DNA from: Perca fluviatilis | Taxonomy: Eukaryota; Chordata; Actinopteri; Perciformes; Percidae | NCBI RefSeq assembly: GCF_010015445.1 | Contig: NC_053120.1 | Span: 4,996,614 to 5,060,613, forward strand | Direction of reading: 5' to 3' | Length of the DNA: 64,000 nt | Part shown: positions 1 through 10,944 of the stretch, one piece after another | Layout: each line of letters starts with the position of its first letter | How positions within the stretch are numbered: position 1 is the first letter of the stretch | Position numbers and translations under genes: made by a program | The notes under the pieces: model-generated | Seen by the model: the letters and a program-made list of their open reading frames with translations, nothing else | Databases searched by the model: none | Told to the model about the DNA's origin: nothing

Positions 1-15
1 ATAATTCTATGTTAA

Positions 16-284
16 CCCTTGTGTTGTCTTCCCATCGACCAACCAAATTTTTGTTTTTTTCCACTCTTTCAACACTAGTGTCGCTTTTCCCAATGTTTTT
101 GTCACTTTTTTCACCATTTTTTGTCATGTCTCTCGGCGGTTTTGAAGCTTATTTCAATTTTTTTGTCACTTTTTTTTAACGTTCTTTTATTAGATTTTTT
201 TCAAATGGTTGTATGGAACCCAAATCTCTGATAAAGACACTTTTAGAAAATGGGACAAATTTTACCCGAGGACAGCAGGAGGAG
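16..284. mobile_element. piggyBac-like MITE, TTAA-flanked
   Basis: The left end CCCTTGTGTTGTCTTCCC follows TTAA at 12-15. The right end reads (reverse complement) CTCCTCCTGCTGTCCTC and is followed by TTAA at 285-288. The interior is T-rich with repeated GTCACTTTTT motifs. TTAA target duplications with CCC-type ends are typical of piggyBac-like elements. At least nine relatives occur in this window. It is non-autonomous, with no transposase. Confidence 0.7.
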
Positions 285-439
285 TTAAGAAAGAACTTCA
301 CTTATATATAAATACTACGGTTAAAAGCTGTTTTATGTTAAAGTGCCCATATTATGAAAAAAACCCTTTTTCTGGGATTTGGGGTGTTCTTTTGTGTCTC
401 TGGTGCTTCCACACACATACAAACTTTGAGTGAGATACG

Positions 440-1025
440 GTTTCTGAATGTGTCCTGCCTTCAGTCTCCTAGTGAGCTGTTCAAAATCGGCCTCGGACTG
501 TCACGTCACAGTCCGAAATGAGCTGGCTAACCACAACCGTTAGCTCGTAGCGTTAGCCGGCTAATGCTAGCGTTAGCCGACTAACGCTAACGCTAGCATG
601 CTACGTCGTTCTCAATAGCAAAGCACTGCTACAACACACACAAGTTCACCATAATCTACAAAAGAACTACTTACATGTGCGCCCTCATTTAGAAGTCTCC
701 CAGCTAATCCTGCCTTGTAACTGACCAAAGTTGGAGAAACAGGCTTTCTTTTACTGTCTCTAGAGTTAGCTAGCTGACATGATCTACATCTGAGCTACGC
801 GTATGCGAAAGTGCAATCAAAGATAGTACAGAAGAAGAAGATGAAAAGAGGTCTCACTCTGTAGCTAAAACAGAAACCAGGTGAAAAGAGGATCTGCAGC
901 AGTGAGAGAGAGCTGTGCAGTACAACAACAATATGGTGTTTTTTGAAAATTAAACCATGTAAACCTATTCTGGTACAAGCTTAAAATACAGTTATGAACC
1001 TGAAAATGAGCAGAATATGGGCGCT
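440..1025. mobile_element. T2-like MITE, right end intact
   Basis: The right end reads ATATGGGCGCT then TTAA at 1026-1029, i.e. an AGCGCCCATAT terminus in reverse complement. No matching left terminus is visible, so the left boundary is a guess. The body includes a GCTAGCGTTAGC-rich palindromic patch at about 538-605. The sub-terminal bases (about 975-1010) resemble those of the copy ending near 22633. Confidence 0.5.
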
Positions 1026-1168
1026 TTAAATCTTCACATGAAGACGATAAATACCCTCATTCCTTCTTAATTCTCATTTTTCATGTTTCAAGAGTTAGAA
1101 GCGACATTCAATCGTTATTTCGTTATTTGTCTCTTTGTGCAGATAATTGTTACGCAGCTCCTGCAAAG

Positions 1169-1172
<4 letters not shown>

Positions 1173-1244
<72 letters not shown>
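1173..1244. repeat. (GT)36 microsatellite
   Basis: Uninterrupted GT dinucleotide tract. The HTHTHT and CVCVCV open frames across it are artefacts of the repeat. The flanks at 1030-1172 and 1245-1620 show no gene or recognised repeat. Confidence 0.98.
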
Positions 1245-1245
<1 letters not shown>

Positions 1246-1620
1246 CTCCTGATGATTGATGAATGAAGAGAACCAAACTGAGTGAAAGTCACAAGAGAAG
1301 TCTGTAGTTTGGGGCAAGAAAGTGAAAAACCTTGAAGTGGGATGTGTAGGAACAGACACTTTAACAACAACAGAAGCAGACGAGACGATCACCAAAATAA
1401 AACACCGCCGTAAATCGACTTCTGCCGCGAACTGAAAACAAAGGCGGCGCAAATTTATGACTTTTTGGTTCAAAACAAAACAAAACAAGTGAATAAATCA
1501 TGCACGGAGAGAAAAAAAAAACTCTTTTGCAAAACAAAACAAACAACAGACAGAGATTTAAGGTGAAAAAACAGAGAAGGGAAAAAAATGAGAAAAGACA
1601 AAAAGAAAGACACACATTTC

Positions 1621-1880
1621 GGTAACACTTTACAAGAAGGTACACAAAAAAATAGGTATTTAATGATTAGTTACTGTTTTTGAAAGGGTAGTTACCCTTT
1701 TTCGTGTAACGAATGATTAGTTACACTTTTTGAAAAGGGTAGTTACTCTTTTTCAGAAGGGTAACGAATGATTAGATACCTTTTTTCAGAAGGGTAGATA
1801 CCCTTTTTCAAAAGGGTAACTACCCTTTCAAAAACAGTAACTAATCATTAACTACCTATTTCTTTGTGTACCTCACAAGA
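1621..1880. mobile_element. Foldback element with GGTAACACTT end
   Basis: It begins GGTAACACTTTACAAGAAGG, the same type of end as the hAT element at 36573. Bases about 1638-1702 and 1801-1873 are near-perfect inverted copies of each other. Between them are tandem variants of an AAAAGGGTAACTACC-like unit. The right terminus is incomplete. Confidence 0.65.
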
Positions 1881-2065
1881 ATTCAATAATTTCTTCAGTG
1901 GAAAAAACTATCTGACAGGAAGTGGCCCGAAGCTTTCCGCCACATCTCTCAGGACCTTCATCACACTCTAGTCGTCGATGAAGTCCCTGGGAAGTGTGGC
2001 TGAAAGCTCGGGGACTCTGTGCTAAAACCTTTGTATTTGTTATTCTGCCATTTGTTCTACTTTAA

Positions 2066-2475
2066 AGGTGCCCTGCCATACAAAACTGTTTTTATTTGTA
2101 TTTTTTTAAACATGTCAGGTCCATATGTGTGTGTGTTATGTGGTGAATGTGTAAATGAACTGCTACCTCCTCTGTCAGCTCTAGCCACTGAACAGAAATA
2201 AGCAGAGAAATCAGACCAATCACAAAAGCTGGTCAGTCTGACATCATGCTGCCTGAGCTCATTACTATTCATGAGCTCGCCCAGTTGCACTGGGTAAAGG
2301 ATGCTGACAGCCAGGCTCTCATTGGCTAGCTGTTAGCCAATCAGATTCAAACAGCTTAGCTAGAATGGCTTGAAACAAGGTAACCAAGGCATTTTTTCCA
2401 CAAAAAAATGTTAGAGTCCATGGTAGAATTTCAGACATTACCACAAAGTCATGAAATACGTGTGGCAGGGCACCT
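2066..2475. mobile_element. T2-like MITE, perfect TTAA duplication
   Basis: The left end AGGTGCCCTGCCA follows TTAA (2062-2065). The right end TGGCAGGGCACCT precedes TTAA (2476-2479), so the 13-bp TIR is perfect. The TTAAAGG boundary is the hallmark of T2/Kolobok-type MITEs. It has no coding capacity and lies in the last intron of prrx1. Confidence 0.8.
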
Positions 2476-2579
2476 TTAAGTTAATCTATACTATATTCAA
2501 ACTCAATAACTCAATAATTGTCAAATTAAATTAACTGTAAAGTTTTGGGATATGTGCCAATTATATCAGAATGTTTTTT

Positions 2580-2697
2580 TTCTTTTACAACGATATACCT
2601 TTGAGGGTGCCACCCCAGTGACAAGCTTTTTTTCCTTAAAGGTAGTGGTAGTGGGTAGGACAACAAGTTCATAGTCGATGGGAAGACAACACAAGGT
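2580..2697. mobile_element. piggyBac-like MITE end, inverted
   Basis: The right end matches the left terminus at 16-45 in reverse orientation (CGATGGGAAGACAACACAAGG) and is followed by TTAA at 2698-2701. Only this end is clear, and the left boundary is not visible. Confidence 0.5.
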
Positions 2698-2960
2698 TTA
2701 AGAGAAAGTCATGTGATATGCAGTCAGGTCAAAATGTGCAAAAACACTGGTTCAGTCCCTGGAGGGGATTTTTTTTTCGGGGGGTTGTGAGTGTCTGAAG
2801 GTCACATTTAGTCCACATCTCCGTACATGATCAGTGATACCTGTTTTTGTTCCCCCTTTTTCCATATTTCCACAGCTGCGGCTCACGCTGAGCTTCAGCT
2901 CGCTGTCAGCCACAGGTGATGTAACCCCCCTTTTCCTCCCCCCTTGCTCTTGTCTCTCAG

Positions 2961-3093
2961 CGCCATGGCAACCTACCCGCCCACCTGCTCCAACACCAAC
3001 ACGTCCCAGGGCATGAACATGGCCAACAGCATCGCCAACCTGCGGCTCAAAGCCAAGGAGTACAGCTTGAACCAGGTGCCCACGGTCAACTGA
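2961..3093 (+). CDS. prrx1: prrx1 terminal coding exon (long isoform, OAR motif)
   Basis: This is the last coding exon of paired-related homeobox 1, a nuclear homeodomain transcription factor of limb, craniofacial and other mesenchyme. A strong acceptor (pyrimidine tract, then CTCTTGTCTCTCAG at 2947-2960) precedes it. The exon enters in phase 2 (AG|C = Ser) and encodes 43 residues, starting AMATYPPTC and ending before TGA at 3091-3093. Residues ANSIANLRLKAKEYS form the OAR motif, which modulates transactivation and marks the long (PMX1B-type) isoform. The ending NQVPTVN is diagnostic for PRRX1. Remembered mammalian PRRX1 has YSLQRNQVPTVN; here it is YSLNQVPTVN, two residues shorter. The homeodomain exons and the alternative short-isoform terminal exon are not seen and should lie upstream of the window. 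Whether it is prrx1a or prrx1b cannot be decided. Confidence 0.93.
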
Positions 3094-3825
3094 GAGGAGG
3101 AGAGGCCGGGGGAGCGCTCCGGCCCTGGACCCCCGCCGACGGACCCCGTCTCTGGGTCCAGCATCATCTCACACACCCCGGATCCTGAAGCCTGCTCTTC
3201 TCTTTTAACGGAGCAGCCCCGCCTGTGGCGATACTACACCTATATGCAAAAATTGTTTGGACACCGAGCGCTGGCAGGATGTTTTTCCAAAGCTGGCAAT
3301 TTTTTTATTTTATTTTTTTTTATTCTCCTGAGCATCACTGAACTCTACTTTTGTACAAAAAAATAATAAGAGACACCTAGACTGGATGCTGTAGCCGACA
3401 AATATCTGCGTAGTTTTACAATTTTGTGATTGTGACTGAAATGGAAAGATGGTTTTTATTATTTTTTTTTTATCAGAGAACTTGTTCTCGACGGAGACTC
3501 GTGTAAGGACTACGTGGCTTTTCCCTTCGGATAGAATGACACCAGATTTGGGATCAACAACACTATTTTTTCATCAACAAAACCGCGAGGACTTCCTCTG
3601 ACATTTATGCAATTAAAAAGAGAAAGATAGATTTGTTTTTTTCCACATTTCTTTCCATGTTATACCACTGATGACGAGCATTTTGATTTTCATGTAATAG
3701 TCCAATATAAAGGAAAAGGCTAATGTATTTTCTGAATCCAAAAAAACCATCTCTTAATATCCTATGATATCCTTTATTTGTAACAGAATAAAAAACTTGT
3801 AAATTAATAAAAATGCATTACAAGC
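3094..3825 (+). other. prrx1: prrx1 3' UTR
   Basis: This runs from the stop codon to the poly(A) signals. It is AT-rich and apparently single copy, with no repeat signature apart from short T and A runs. Cleavage probably falls shortly after 3811. The end is inferred from the signals, not from transcript evidence. Confidence 0.7.
3787..3811 (+). terminator. Tandem poly(A) signals of prrx1
   Basis: AATAAA occurs at 3787-3792 and again at 3806-3811, about 700 bases after the stop codon. They are the first clustered canonical signals after the coding end. Confidence 0.65.
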
Positions 3826-3879
3826 AATGCAACGGCACGGTGTCCAATTCCACAGCTCTCACAAAAGACAACATTTTTG

Positions 3880-4053
3880 GGGGGCATTTTTAGGCCTTTA
3901 TTTTCACAGGACAGATGAAGATATGAAAGGAGAGAGAGGGGGAATGACAGGCAGCAAAGGCCCACAGGTCGGAGTCGAACCTGCAGCCGCTGCGTCGAGG
4001 AGTAAACCTCTATATATGTGCGCCTGCTCTACCTATTGAGCTAACCCGGCCAC
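3880..4053 (-). mobile_element. tRNA-derived SINE, copy 1
   Basis: On the minus strand the head reads GGCCGGGTTAGCTCAATAGG, with an A box (TAGCTCAATAGG, 4031-4042) and a B box (GGTTCGACTCC, 3971-3981). The body ends in an AATAAAGGCCTAAAAA-type tail near 3885. Related copies lie at 4075, 11205, 27115 and 29525. No intact tRNA fold is present, so this is a SINE and not a tRNA gene. Confidence 0.85.
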
Positions 4054-4074
4054 ACAAAACGGTACTTTTTTTTA

Positions 4075-4252
4075 AAGATTATTTTTGGGGCTTTTCTGCC
4101 TTTAATGGCCAGGACAGCTAGGTGAGAAAGAGGGGGGGAAGACATGCAGGAAATCATCACAGGTCGGACTCGATCCCTGGACCTCCACGTCGAGGCATAA
4201 ACCTCTATGTATATGTGCTCCTGCTCTACCCACTGATCCAACCCGGCCACCA
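4075..4252 (-). mobile_element. tRNA-derived SINE, copy 2 (diverged subfamily)
   Basis: It has the same architecture and orientation as copy 1 and sits directly downstream of it. The head is GGCCGGGTTGGATCAGTGGG and the B box is GGATCGAGTCC (4166-4176). The tail region contains CTGTCCTGGCCATTAAAGGC. Differences in head and tail place it in another subfamily. Confidence 0.8.
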
Positions 4253-6185
4253 AAAAGAGAACTTTTAAGAGGGAAATCTATGGTTGCTTCAATGCAGACG
4301 GACTTCAATCATGCTTCAGAAAAGTATGTATTGATAGTTAAGAGCATTTGGGAGAGCAGAGTGATCTTGGAGCCAGCCCGTGCACGCTCCATAAAAGAGA
4401 GATTTACAACTCGAGAACAGATTCTCCTTCACAGAAACCTCAAGCTGTTCCTGCTTTGTGTGTTTTCGTTCCTCCCTGATTACCACAACCTGAATATTTC
4501 CATCTTAAAAACAGGATATTTATGAGCAGGGAAATCCTCTCCTTAATACGGAGGGCCCCTGGGCCTCATTTCCCCCCCCCGCGGCATGTCGTACAAGGTG
4601 TTTCTTCTCCTTGGCCCCTCATGACCTCCGGCGTCAACAAACACACGTTGACGCTGGTCCTCGTACGGCGCACAGAGGGCCGTAAAAAGTGGGCTCCAAT
4701 CAAAGCTGCAGCTGATGCGGTAGCGTTTCCATTTTTCTCACACAAACACGTCGTCTGTGGGAATATTTTTTTTTATTTTTTTTTTTGGGGAGAGTTTTAT
4801 AGTTTACAACTCAGAAATACCCGAGAAAAGTGCAAACACTTGATTTGCTTCTGCCTTACCCTTGAAAACATTCAACATTTAATTTAGCTTTGGCGATGGC
4901 GAACATTATATACATTGTGACAGTTTGTCTGCGACATTATTCTGAATTCGTATTGCTTTTTGTTAAATTCGGCATGAAAGTGAACACATTCACTTTCAGT
5001 TGTTTCAGGAAACTTTTATCTCGTAAAGTTTGCCGTTGGCTTTTGTCTTCCCGCTGTGTCTTCGTGCTGTTTCTTTGGCGTCCACCATCAGTTATTCAGT
5101 GTTTCAGCCTCATGTTTCCTTTTATTGTTCAAGTACTCTTATTTCAGTTCAGCTTTGACATGCTGGTACTTTACAGAATACCTTATATCATCATTTTTCA
5201 CTTTCCTGATTCAGATTTTTACATTCAGCACGTGATATGCTCACAAAACATTCCCGTTGCTGAGTGGAAAACAGCCTCGATGAAAGTACGCCAGTGACTT
5301 TTTGTAAAGAGTTTTAGAGGGAATGAAGTCTTAGAATTTGACTTTGACTTGTGGAGTGTAATCCATCAGATCTGAAAAGCAGGACAAATAAATGTAGGGA
5401 GCTTTTCATCGTTTCATAATCTCCAGTGTGGGAGGTTTTCCTGCTCCGAATTGGAAATTGAATGTCGGACTTTTGCCTGTAATATTTTCTCCGGTGAAGT
5501 TGAAGGATCTAAGCACTTCTTCCGCTTGTTTAAGCCCAGCTGTGTGTGAGCTGAGCGGGGGTTATAGTCCTAATAAAGAGGCGCTTCATTGACGCGATGA
5601 CTCAGGTTGTTTTTTTCCTGACTCGTATGCCACATAAAAAAAAAAAAAAAAAAAAAGAAGGGATATTTCTCTTTCTTTTCTGTTGTTGGGTTTTTACCCT
5701 GAGCCTCGCTGATCCCTGACTGTGGTATGTCCAGTGTCAGACCCCTGTACCCCCCCCCCCCGCCAGGCGCCTGCTCTCACCTTTCACGGCCAGGGCCTGG
5801 CCTGACCTGAAGTGATTCCAGATGTGGAGATCTATTTTGACCCCCCCCCCCCACCCTTCACCCTTTCCCTCCTCCTCTTTCTTTTCCTCCTCCTCCTCCT
5901 CCTCCTCCTCCCCTATTGGCCCCCGAGGCCGCGGCCAGCCACTCCATCAGGGCTGACAGCGTCCCCTCGGACAGCGTCTCTCCTCGCCTCAGCACATGAC
6001 ATGCAAGGCAGCCCCCCCCCCCCTTCCCACCACCACCACAGCTCCTTCTCCCTCCCTCCCTCCCTCTCTCTCCCTCCCTCCCTCTCCGTCGCCCTCACCC
6101 ACCCACCCCCATCCTCAGCAACACATCTGGAGCTCATTACAGAGGAGACAGTGAGAGCGAGGGAGGGGCGGGTAGTCTGCGTGCA

Positions 6186-6187
<2 letters not shown>
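4253..6187. other. Single-copy stretch with pyrimidine-rich low-complexity tract
   Basis: 4253-5630 shows no recognised repeat or gene. The open frames at 4522-4887 and 4890-5297 have no recognisable domain. A poly(A) run lies at 5636-5656, and a C/T-rich strand (5748-6120) includes a CTC-repeat block near 5885-5910. The unique part, just 3' of a developmental homeobox gene, is a reasonable place for enhancers, but none is demonstrated. Confidence 0.4.

Positions 6188-6248
<61 letters not shown>
6188..6248. repeat. (GT)n microsatellite
   Basis: About 30 GT units, directly after the pyrimidine-rich tract. Confidence 0.97.
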
Positions 6249-6249
<1 letters not shown>

Positions 6250-6361
6250 TGCGTGCAAGAGAGCGGGAAAGAGAGTATTTGTTAACCCTTCTCCCTTAAA
6301 ACATCCACCTTTTTTTTTTTTTTCTTCTCTCCCCTCTTTTACTCTCTTTGTTTCTTTTCAT

Positions 6362-6897
6362 CAGCGGTGGAAGAAGCATTCGGATCCTTTACTTCAGTAA
6401 AAGTACTAATGCCACACTGTAAAAAAAATACTCCGCTACAAGTAAATGTCTTGCGTTGAAAATGTTAGTCAAGTGAAAGTATTTTAGTATCATTAGGAAC
6501 AGGTACATAAAGTATTAAAAGTAAAAGTAATCCATGCAGAAAAATCCTCCCATTTCAGAAACTGGAAACGATCCAAACCGTTGTGTCAATCAACTAAGTG
6601 TTTAATCGGCTAATTATTTCAGCTGTGACCTATATATTGTTGGGTAGTTTATAATAACACATTGTATTTTATGAAATACATGTGTTTTGTGAGCAGAGAT
6701 CTTCATTTGTAAAGTAACTAAAGCTGTAACAGATGAATGTAGAGGAGTAAAAAGTGCAATATTTCTCTCTGAAATGTAGCGGAGTAGAAGTAAACCGTGG
6801 CACGAAAAGAAAAGACTCAAGTAAAGTGCAAGTACCTCAACATTTGGACTTAAGTACAAGTACTGGAGTACATGTACTCAGTTACATTCCACCGCTG
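6362..6897. mobile_element. hAT-like MITE, CAGCGGTGGAA ends
   Basis: The left end CAGCGGTGGAA and right end TTCCACCGCTG are perfect inverted repeats. Sub-terminal sequence is rich in AAGTACTTTTACTTAAGT-like palindromes. The flanks CTTTTCAT and ATTTTCTT match at six of eight bases, consistent with a decayed 8-bp hAT target duplication. A relative lies at 55295-56330. Confidence 0.75.
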
Positions 6898-7713
6898 ATT
6901 TTCTTTCCTAGCTTCTCTAGCTCTCCCTCCGTCCCTCGCTCTCTTCTTGCAGTGATCTTTGTCCCGCTGTCAGTGCCACATGATCACAAATACTTTATTA
7001 ATGAGCGGTTTTGGAACAGCTTTTGCTCGGCACATGAAAAAAAAAAAAAAAAAAAACGAGGAGAGAAGAGAAAATCTCGGAGCAGCTTGAGTGAAATACT
7101 GCACAGCTGTTAACAGTGTGTGGTTTTGGGTGAACAACCAAAAGAATTTCCCCGAGATGTGGAGTTTCCACGCAAAGTCAAGTTGACTGAGAGGTTGCAC
7201 TGTTTGTGTGATTAAGTCACTATTATTACACACTTTTCATAAACACAGATGCAGGCTAGAATACACCCTCTGTTGGGCTGTAAAGGAAATATAATTAACT
7301 TCAAACTGCCATCTCAAGGTGAACGCTGATGACCATATGTACGGTACGCCGATTGCCAACGAGCGCTTGTTTCTTTTCTTCAGGATGCGAGGAAATCTGG
7401 CTGCCTTTTCTCCCATGGAAAAGAACAGAAGATGGTCAATTTTTTTCTGATTAGCGTGGACTATTTGTGAAAGTATGCACAGGATGTCACAATAGTTTAA
7501 CGGCCTAAAAAGTCATTAAATCTCTCAGAACCTGGAGACCATGTGAACTTTAAATGGTAACTCCAGTTCAATACTCTGCTGCGATGATGTCCGAACGGGA
7601 AAACAGAAAACAGCCCATAATCTCTTCAAATTACATTCATGTTGGACATTTCTGCAGGTTACTGTTGGCCTCAAGTGCCATAGGCATAACAAACAGGTGG
7701 TTACAACCCCCCC
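6898..7713. other. Unassigned single-copy DNA
   Basis: Apart from a poly(A) run at about 7038-7056, nothing is recognisable here on either strand. Short open frames show no domain. Confidence 0.4.
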
Positions 7714-8118
7714 TAGTCTCGCATTGCCCCTGAAAAACGTGCTCTGGTTTATTGGCATTTCTTTAAACCAATCACAATCGTCTTGTGCGGTGCTAAGCGC
7801 CGTTCGGAGCTAAGCGCCGTTCGGAGCTACGGTGCCTCTGCAAAATAACCTCGGGAAGGAACTTGTTTTGGTGGAACATGTGTACGCTCAAAAGTAGTTT
7901 TAGTTGTGCAACAGAAAGCTCAGACTGGACAGATAGTCTAGCTAGCTGTCTGGATTGACCCTGCAGAGATCTGAGGAGCAGTTAAGCAGAGTCCTCACAA
8001 ATCCACCGGAGGTTAGAATTTACAAACGAAGGTAACGGCACATCCGAAAACGGATATCCGAAAAGAGGGCAGAATTTCCGGCAGAACAAGAGCAATCCCG
8101 GGAAGTGGATATAGACTA
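7714..8118. mobile_element. TAGTCT-ended element with about 10-bp target duplication
   Basis: It starts TAGTCTCGCATTGCC and ends ATATAGACTA. The flanks are CAACCCCCCC (7704-7713) and CAACCCGCCC (8119-8128), 9 of 10 identical. Body landmarks are CTCTGGTTTATTGGCATTTC, GAACTTGTTTTGGTGGAACA and GATCTGAGGAGCAGTTAA. Partial copies lie at 20360, 33915, 48080 and 53968. A target duplication of 9-11 bp would suit Mutator-like elements, but I cannot assign the superfamily. Confidence 0.6.
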
Positions 8119-8585
8119 CAACCCGCCCCAATAATTAAAACTGGCCAGTGCAACCACTCCAAAAATCTATTATAATTTCCTTTCCATAATTAAAGACATT
8201 TGAAAGATAACTTGATGCAGAAAAGGCAGAAATTGTTGCAGAAAATTCACCAGAATGCAGGAAATGAAGTGTTTGATATGCTCAAAATGAAATAATTTTT
8301 TGTTCAAAAGTGGAGATCTTAACTCTCCACCCCCCAACCTGCGTTACTTTGCTCTGCGCCCCACCTAGTGGTGCGCTGAGAGCAAATCACGTATCTTAAA
8401 GTTGGAGTCAGGGGATTCTGAAAAAGAGATTGTTGATATTTGAACTTGACAGGAATTCATTCCTCCCGTCGGTGCTCGTTTTAGATGTGTTTCCCATTTA
8501 CAGAGCCAGGTTTCTGTCCACAGCTAGTGGACTGTTGAATTTGACAAAAGATGTATTGGATTAGAACAGCTCACTCTACCCTTAA
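8119..8585. other. Unassigned DNA
   Basis: No gene, repeat family or structured element recognised. Confidence 0.35.
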
Positions 8586-9099
8586 AGAGATATTTTGCCG
8601 ATTTTAAACCTGCTCTGTGTCATCTTTGTGTGTTCAGATTAGAGATGGTCCGATACCATATTTTGCTTCCTGAGACCGATTCCGATACCTTAACTTGCAT
8701 ATCGGCCGATACAGAGTACTGATCCGATACCAGTGTGTCATATATTTGATCATGTTTTAACAGCAGTGTACTACTATCACTGTATGGATTGTTGTTCGGT
8801 CTAAATTCATGGTATCAGATCGGTGCATGAACTCCAGTACTTTAACGATACTCGCATTTTAGGCAGTATCCGAGGCTTTTCCGAACGTCTCTAGTTTACA
8901 TGAACAGTGTTTGGCTTCCCTCTGTGGCGTCACAGACGTCCGCCGAGGTCGAAGCAAAACAGCGTGCTCCAGGTCGTCCGGCGGATCTCAGCAGACCTCC
9001 GCTGCTGCGCTACTCCGTGCACTGGCGCCACGGAGGGAAACCAAACACTGTCCACACAAAGATGACACAGAGCTGCATTAAAAACAGCAAAGTATCCCT
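8586..9099. mobile_element. T2-like element with about 55-bp TIRs
   Basis: The left arm AGAGATATTTTGCCGATTTT follows TTAA (8582-8585). The right arm in reverse complement reads AGGGATACTTTGCTGTTTTT and is flanked by TCAA (a mutated TTAA, 9100-9103). Both arms share CTCTGTGTCATCTTTGTGTG. It is interrupted by a nested hAT-like insertion. Confidence 0.75.
8640..8893. mobile_element. Nested hAT-like MITE (CCGATAC type)
   Basis: The ends are TAGAGATGGTCCGATACC and (reverse complement) TAGAGACGTTCGG. The flanks GTTCAGAT and GTTTACAT match at six of eight positions. CCGATAC motifs recur inside, a pattern seen in fish and vertebrate hAT MITEs. It splits the T2-like element at 8586-9099, so it is younger. 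Confidence 0.65.
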
Positions 9100-9534
9100 T
9101 CAAGTGTGGTTGAGTTTGCTGACCATAGAACTTATTTCTTTTCTTCCTTAACCATCACAAAGTTGCCGAGTGCAGATCTGATGTCGTTGAACATCATCTG
9201 GGGTTTTACATCACCCAATATCTCTAATATAAACAGGGTTGCAAGAAGTTTAGCCAACTGAGACTCCTCGATAAAGGATGATTCCGGTTTATTATTATAA
9301 CTTCGGTCTTATTTTGTAGTTTTGGACATCATCACCAAGTTAATTTCTGAGATCTGGAACACAGATAACTCCCTAAAAAGAGTTAGTCAGATGATCAAAC
9401 AGGTTGTAAACAAGCAAACATTATAATACGGGTTATCTAATCCACCTGAGTGCACCTGACAGGTTGCTAATAATCCCTCATTGCACAGGAGAACTGTGTC
9501 TGCACACAACTACAGTAACTACGGCATAAGTTAA

Positions 9535-9987
9535 AGTGTCTGACAACATTACAGAAAGGATCCCTTCAGAGACAGACCTTTAAAACCTCTTTGAGACCTT
9601 TCTGTTTAACCAGAAACAGATCTGAAGTCGCTAGCGCTAAACCCACCATTTAAAAAAGCACTACTTTTAGCGTGTACAGAGCAAACATATTTTCACATGT
9701 AAATCAGTAAACTGTGTGTTTATTTCAACCAAAACTAGATTGGTGATGGTTGGAAATGTGGACAGACGACCAAAAACAGTTTTTCATTGTTTTTATTTTT
9801 ATTCTGTTGACTTTGAATGAAGTGTATTTTACGATGCTAAAATTACTGTTTATTTACATGGAGTCTGGTGGGTTTAGGGAACGCAATTTCAGAAAGGTCA
9901 ACCTCCTTAGAAATCCTTTCCATAATGTTGTCAGACACTTAGAATATTAATCTGAGTCTGTCAGCGGCAAGAAACGGTAGCTACCCT
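9535..9987. mobile_element. T2-like element (AGGGTAACTACC family), 9.5-kb copy
   Basis: The right end GGTAGCTACCCT precedes TTAA (9988-9991), and TTAA also lies at 9531-9534. The internal stretch around GGAGTCTGGTGGGTTTAG is shared with the copies at 30720-31437 and 57088-57742. The left terminus starts inside the family (GTGTCTGACAACATTA), so it is deleted at that side. Confidence 0.65.
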
Positions 9988-9991
9988 TTAA

Positions 9992-10940
9992 TGGGACAAT
10001 GCAATAATTAATACGCAAGAAACTAAACATACACAATATAATTTGATAACACAACTCATATGATAACAACAAAACACACACATACAAAATAGGTGGTTTC
10101 TTTGTTACAAGAATATTCCTAGAAATGCACATAATGATTAGAATAGTCTATTTTTCTATTGGTCACCCTTCACGTCTGTCTGTGGGTTTTGCTAAGGTGA
10201 ATATAGCTCAATAAAATGTTTCCAAATAAGCATTTTTGTTTTGGACGTACAAGGTTAGCCACCCCTCCTCCCCCGACAGAATTAGCCCAGGTGATCAGAA
10301 TGATTTGCCATATATACTGCAGATGAAAGTTGCCCCAAAAAGCTTTTGAGCTGTTTCTTCTCTTTCTCTTCACATGACAGCACATTTCCAAACTCAAGAA
10401 TTACAGGATATGTCAGCGCAAACCTAAATGTCACGCTGTATTTTCCCATGCTGCATGTAACACAGCGACAAAGATAGTTTCTGTCTTGTCCTGGAAGTAA
10501 CTTAATTACGGTGTTCATAAAAAGCTTCTGGCTTGACTTTAAATGGCGGCTGTGAGCGTTCTGGTCCTGGATGAATTAGCATTTTTCTGTCTCGGCCCCG
10601 CCGAGGCCCCAAAACAACAATTATGGTGAACGGCATGACGTGAGCTCCGAGAAATCGTTACTATATATAAGCATTGCGCGGAGTTCATATTCCCTCATGG
10701 CACATGAACTATTTAAAGTATTTTGGAGGACTTTCTCGGTCTCTTACAGGAAGTTTCACCCTCTCGCAGCAGAACACGTGTACGACCTGGGAAATATGTA
10801 AAAGGTCTCCGGAGCACAGACAATAACTGAGCCGACCTGGTCCGTTTCGCCTGTTGATAAAGCGTAAAGTATCTTAATACCATACTAACTTATTACCCAA
10901 TTCTGTGGTACATCTTTAAGCCAACTTCATTCCATCTAGT
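9992..10940. other. Unassigned DNA
   Basis: No gene or named repeat recognised. The stretch at about 10540-10880 is more GC-balanced and apparently single copy. Confidence 0.35.
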
Positions 10941-10944
10941 TTAA

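Noticed and set aside
4890..5297. 135-residue hydrophobic frame, possible membrane protein
   Set aside because: Hydrophobicity follows from T-rich DNA. There is no signal pattern, no homology that I recognise and no splice context.
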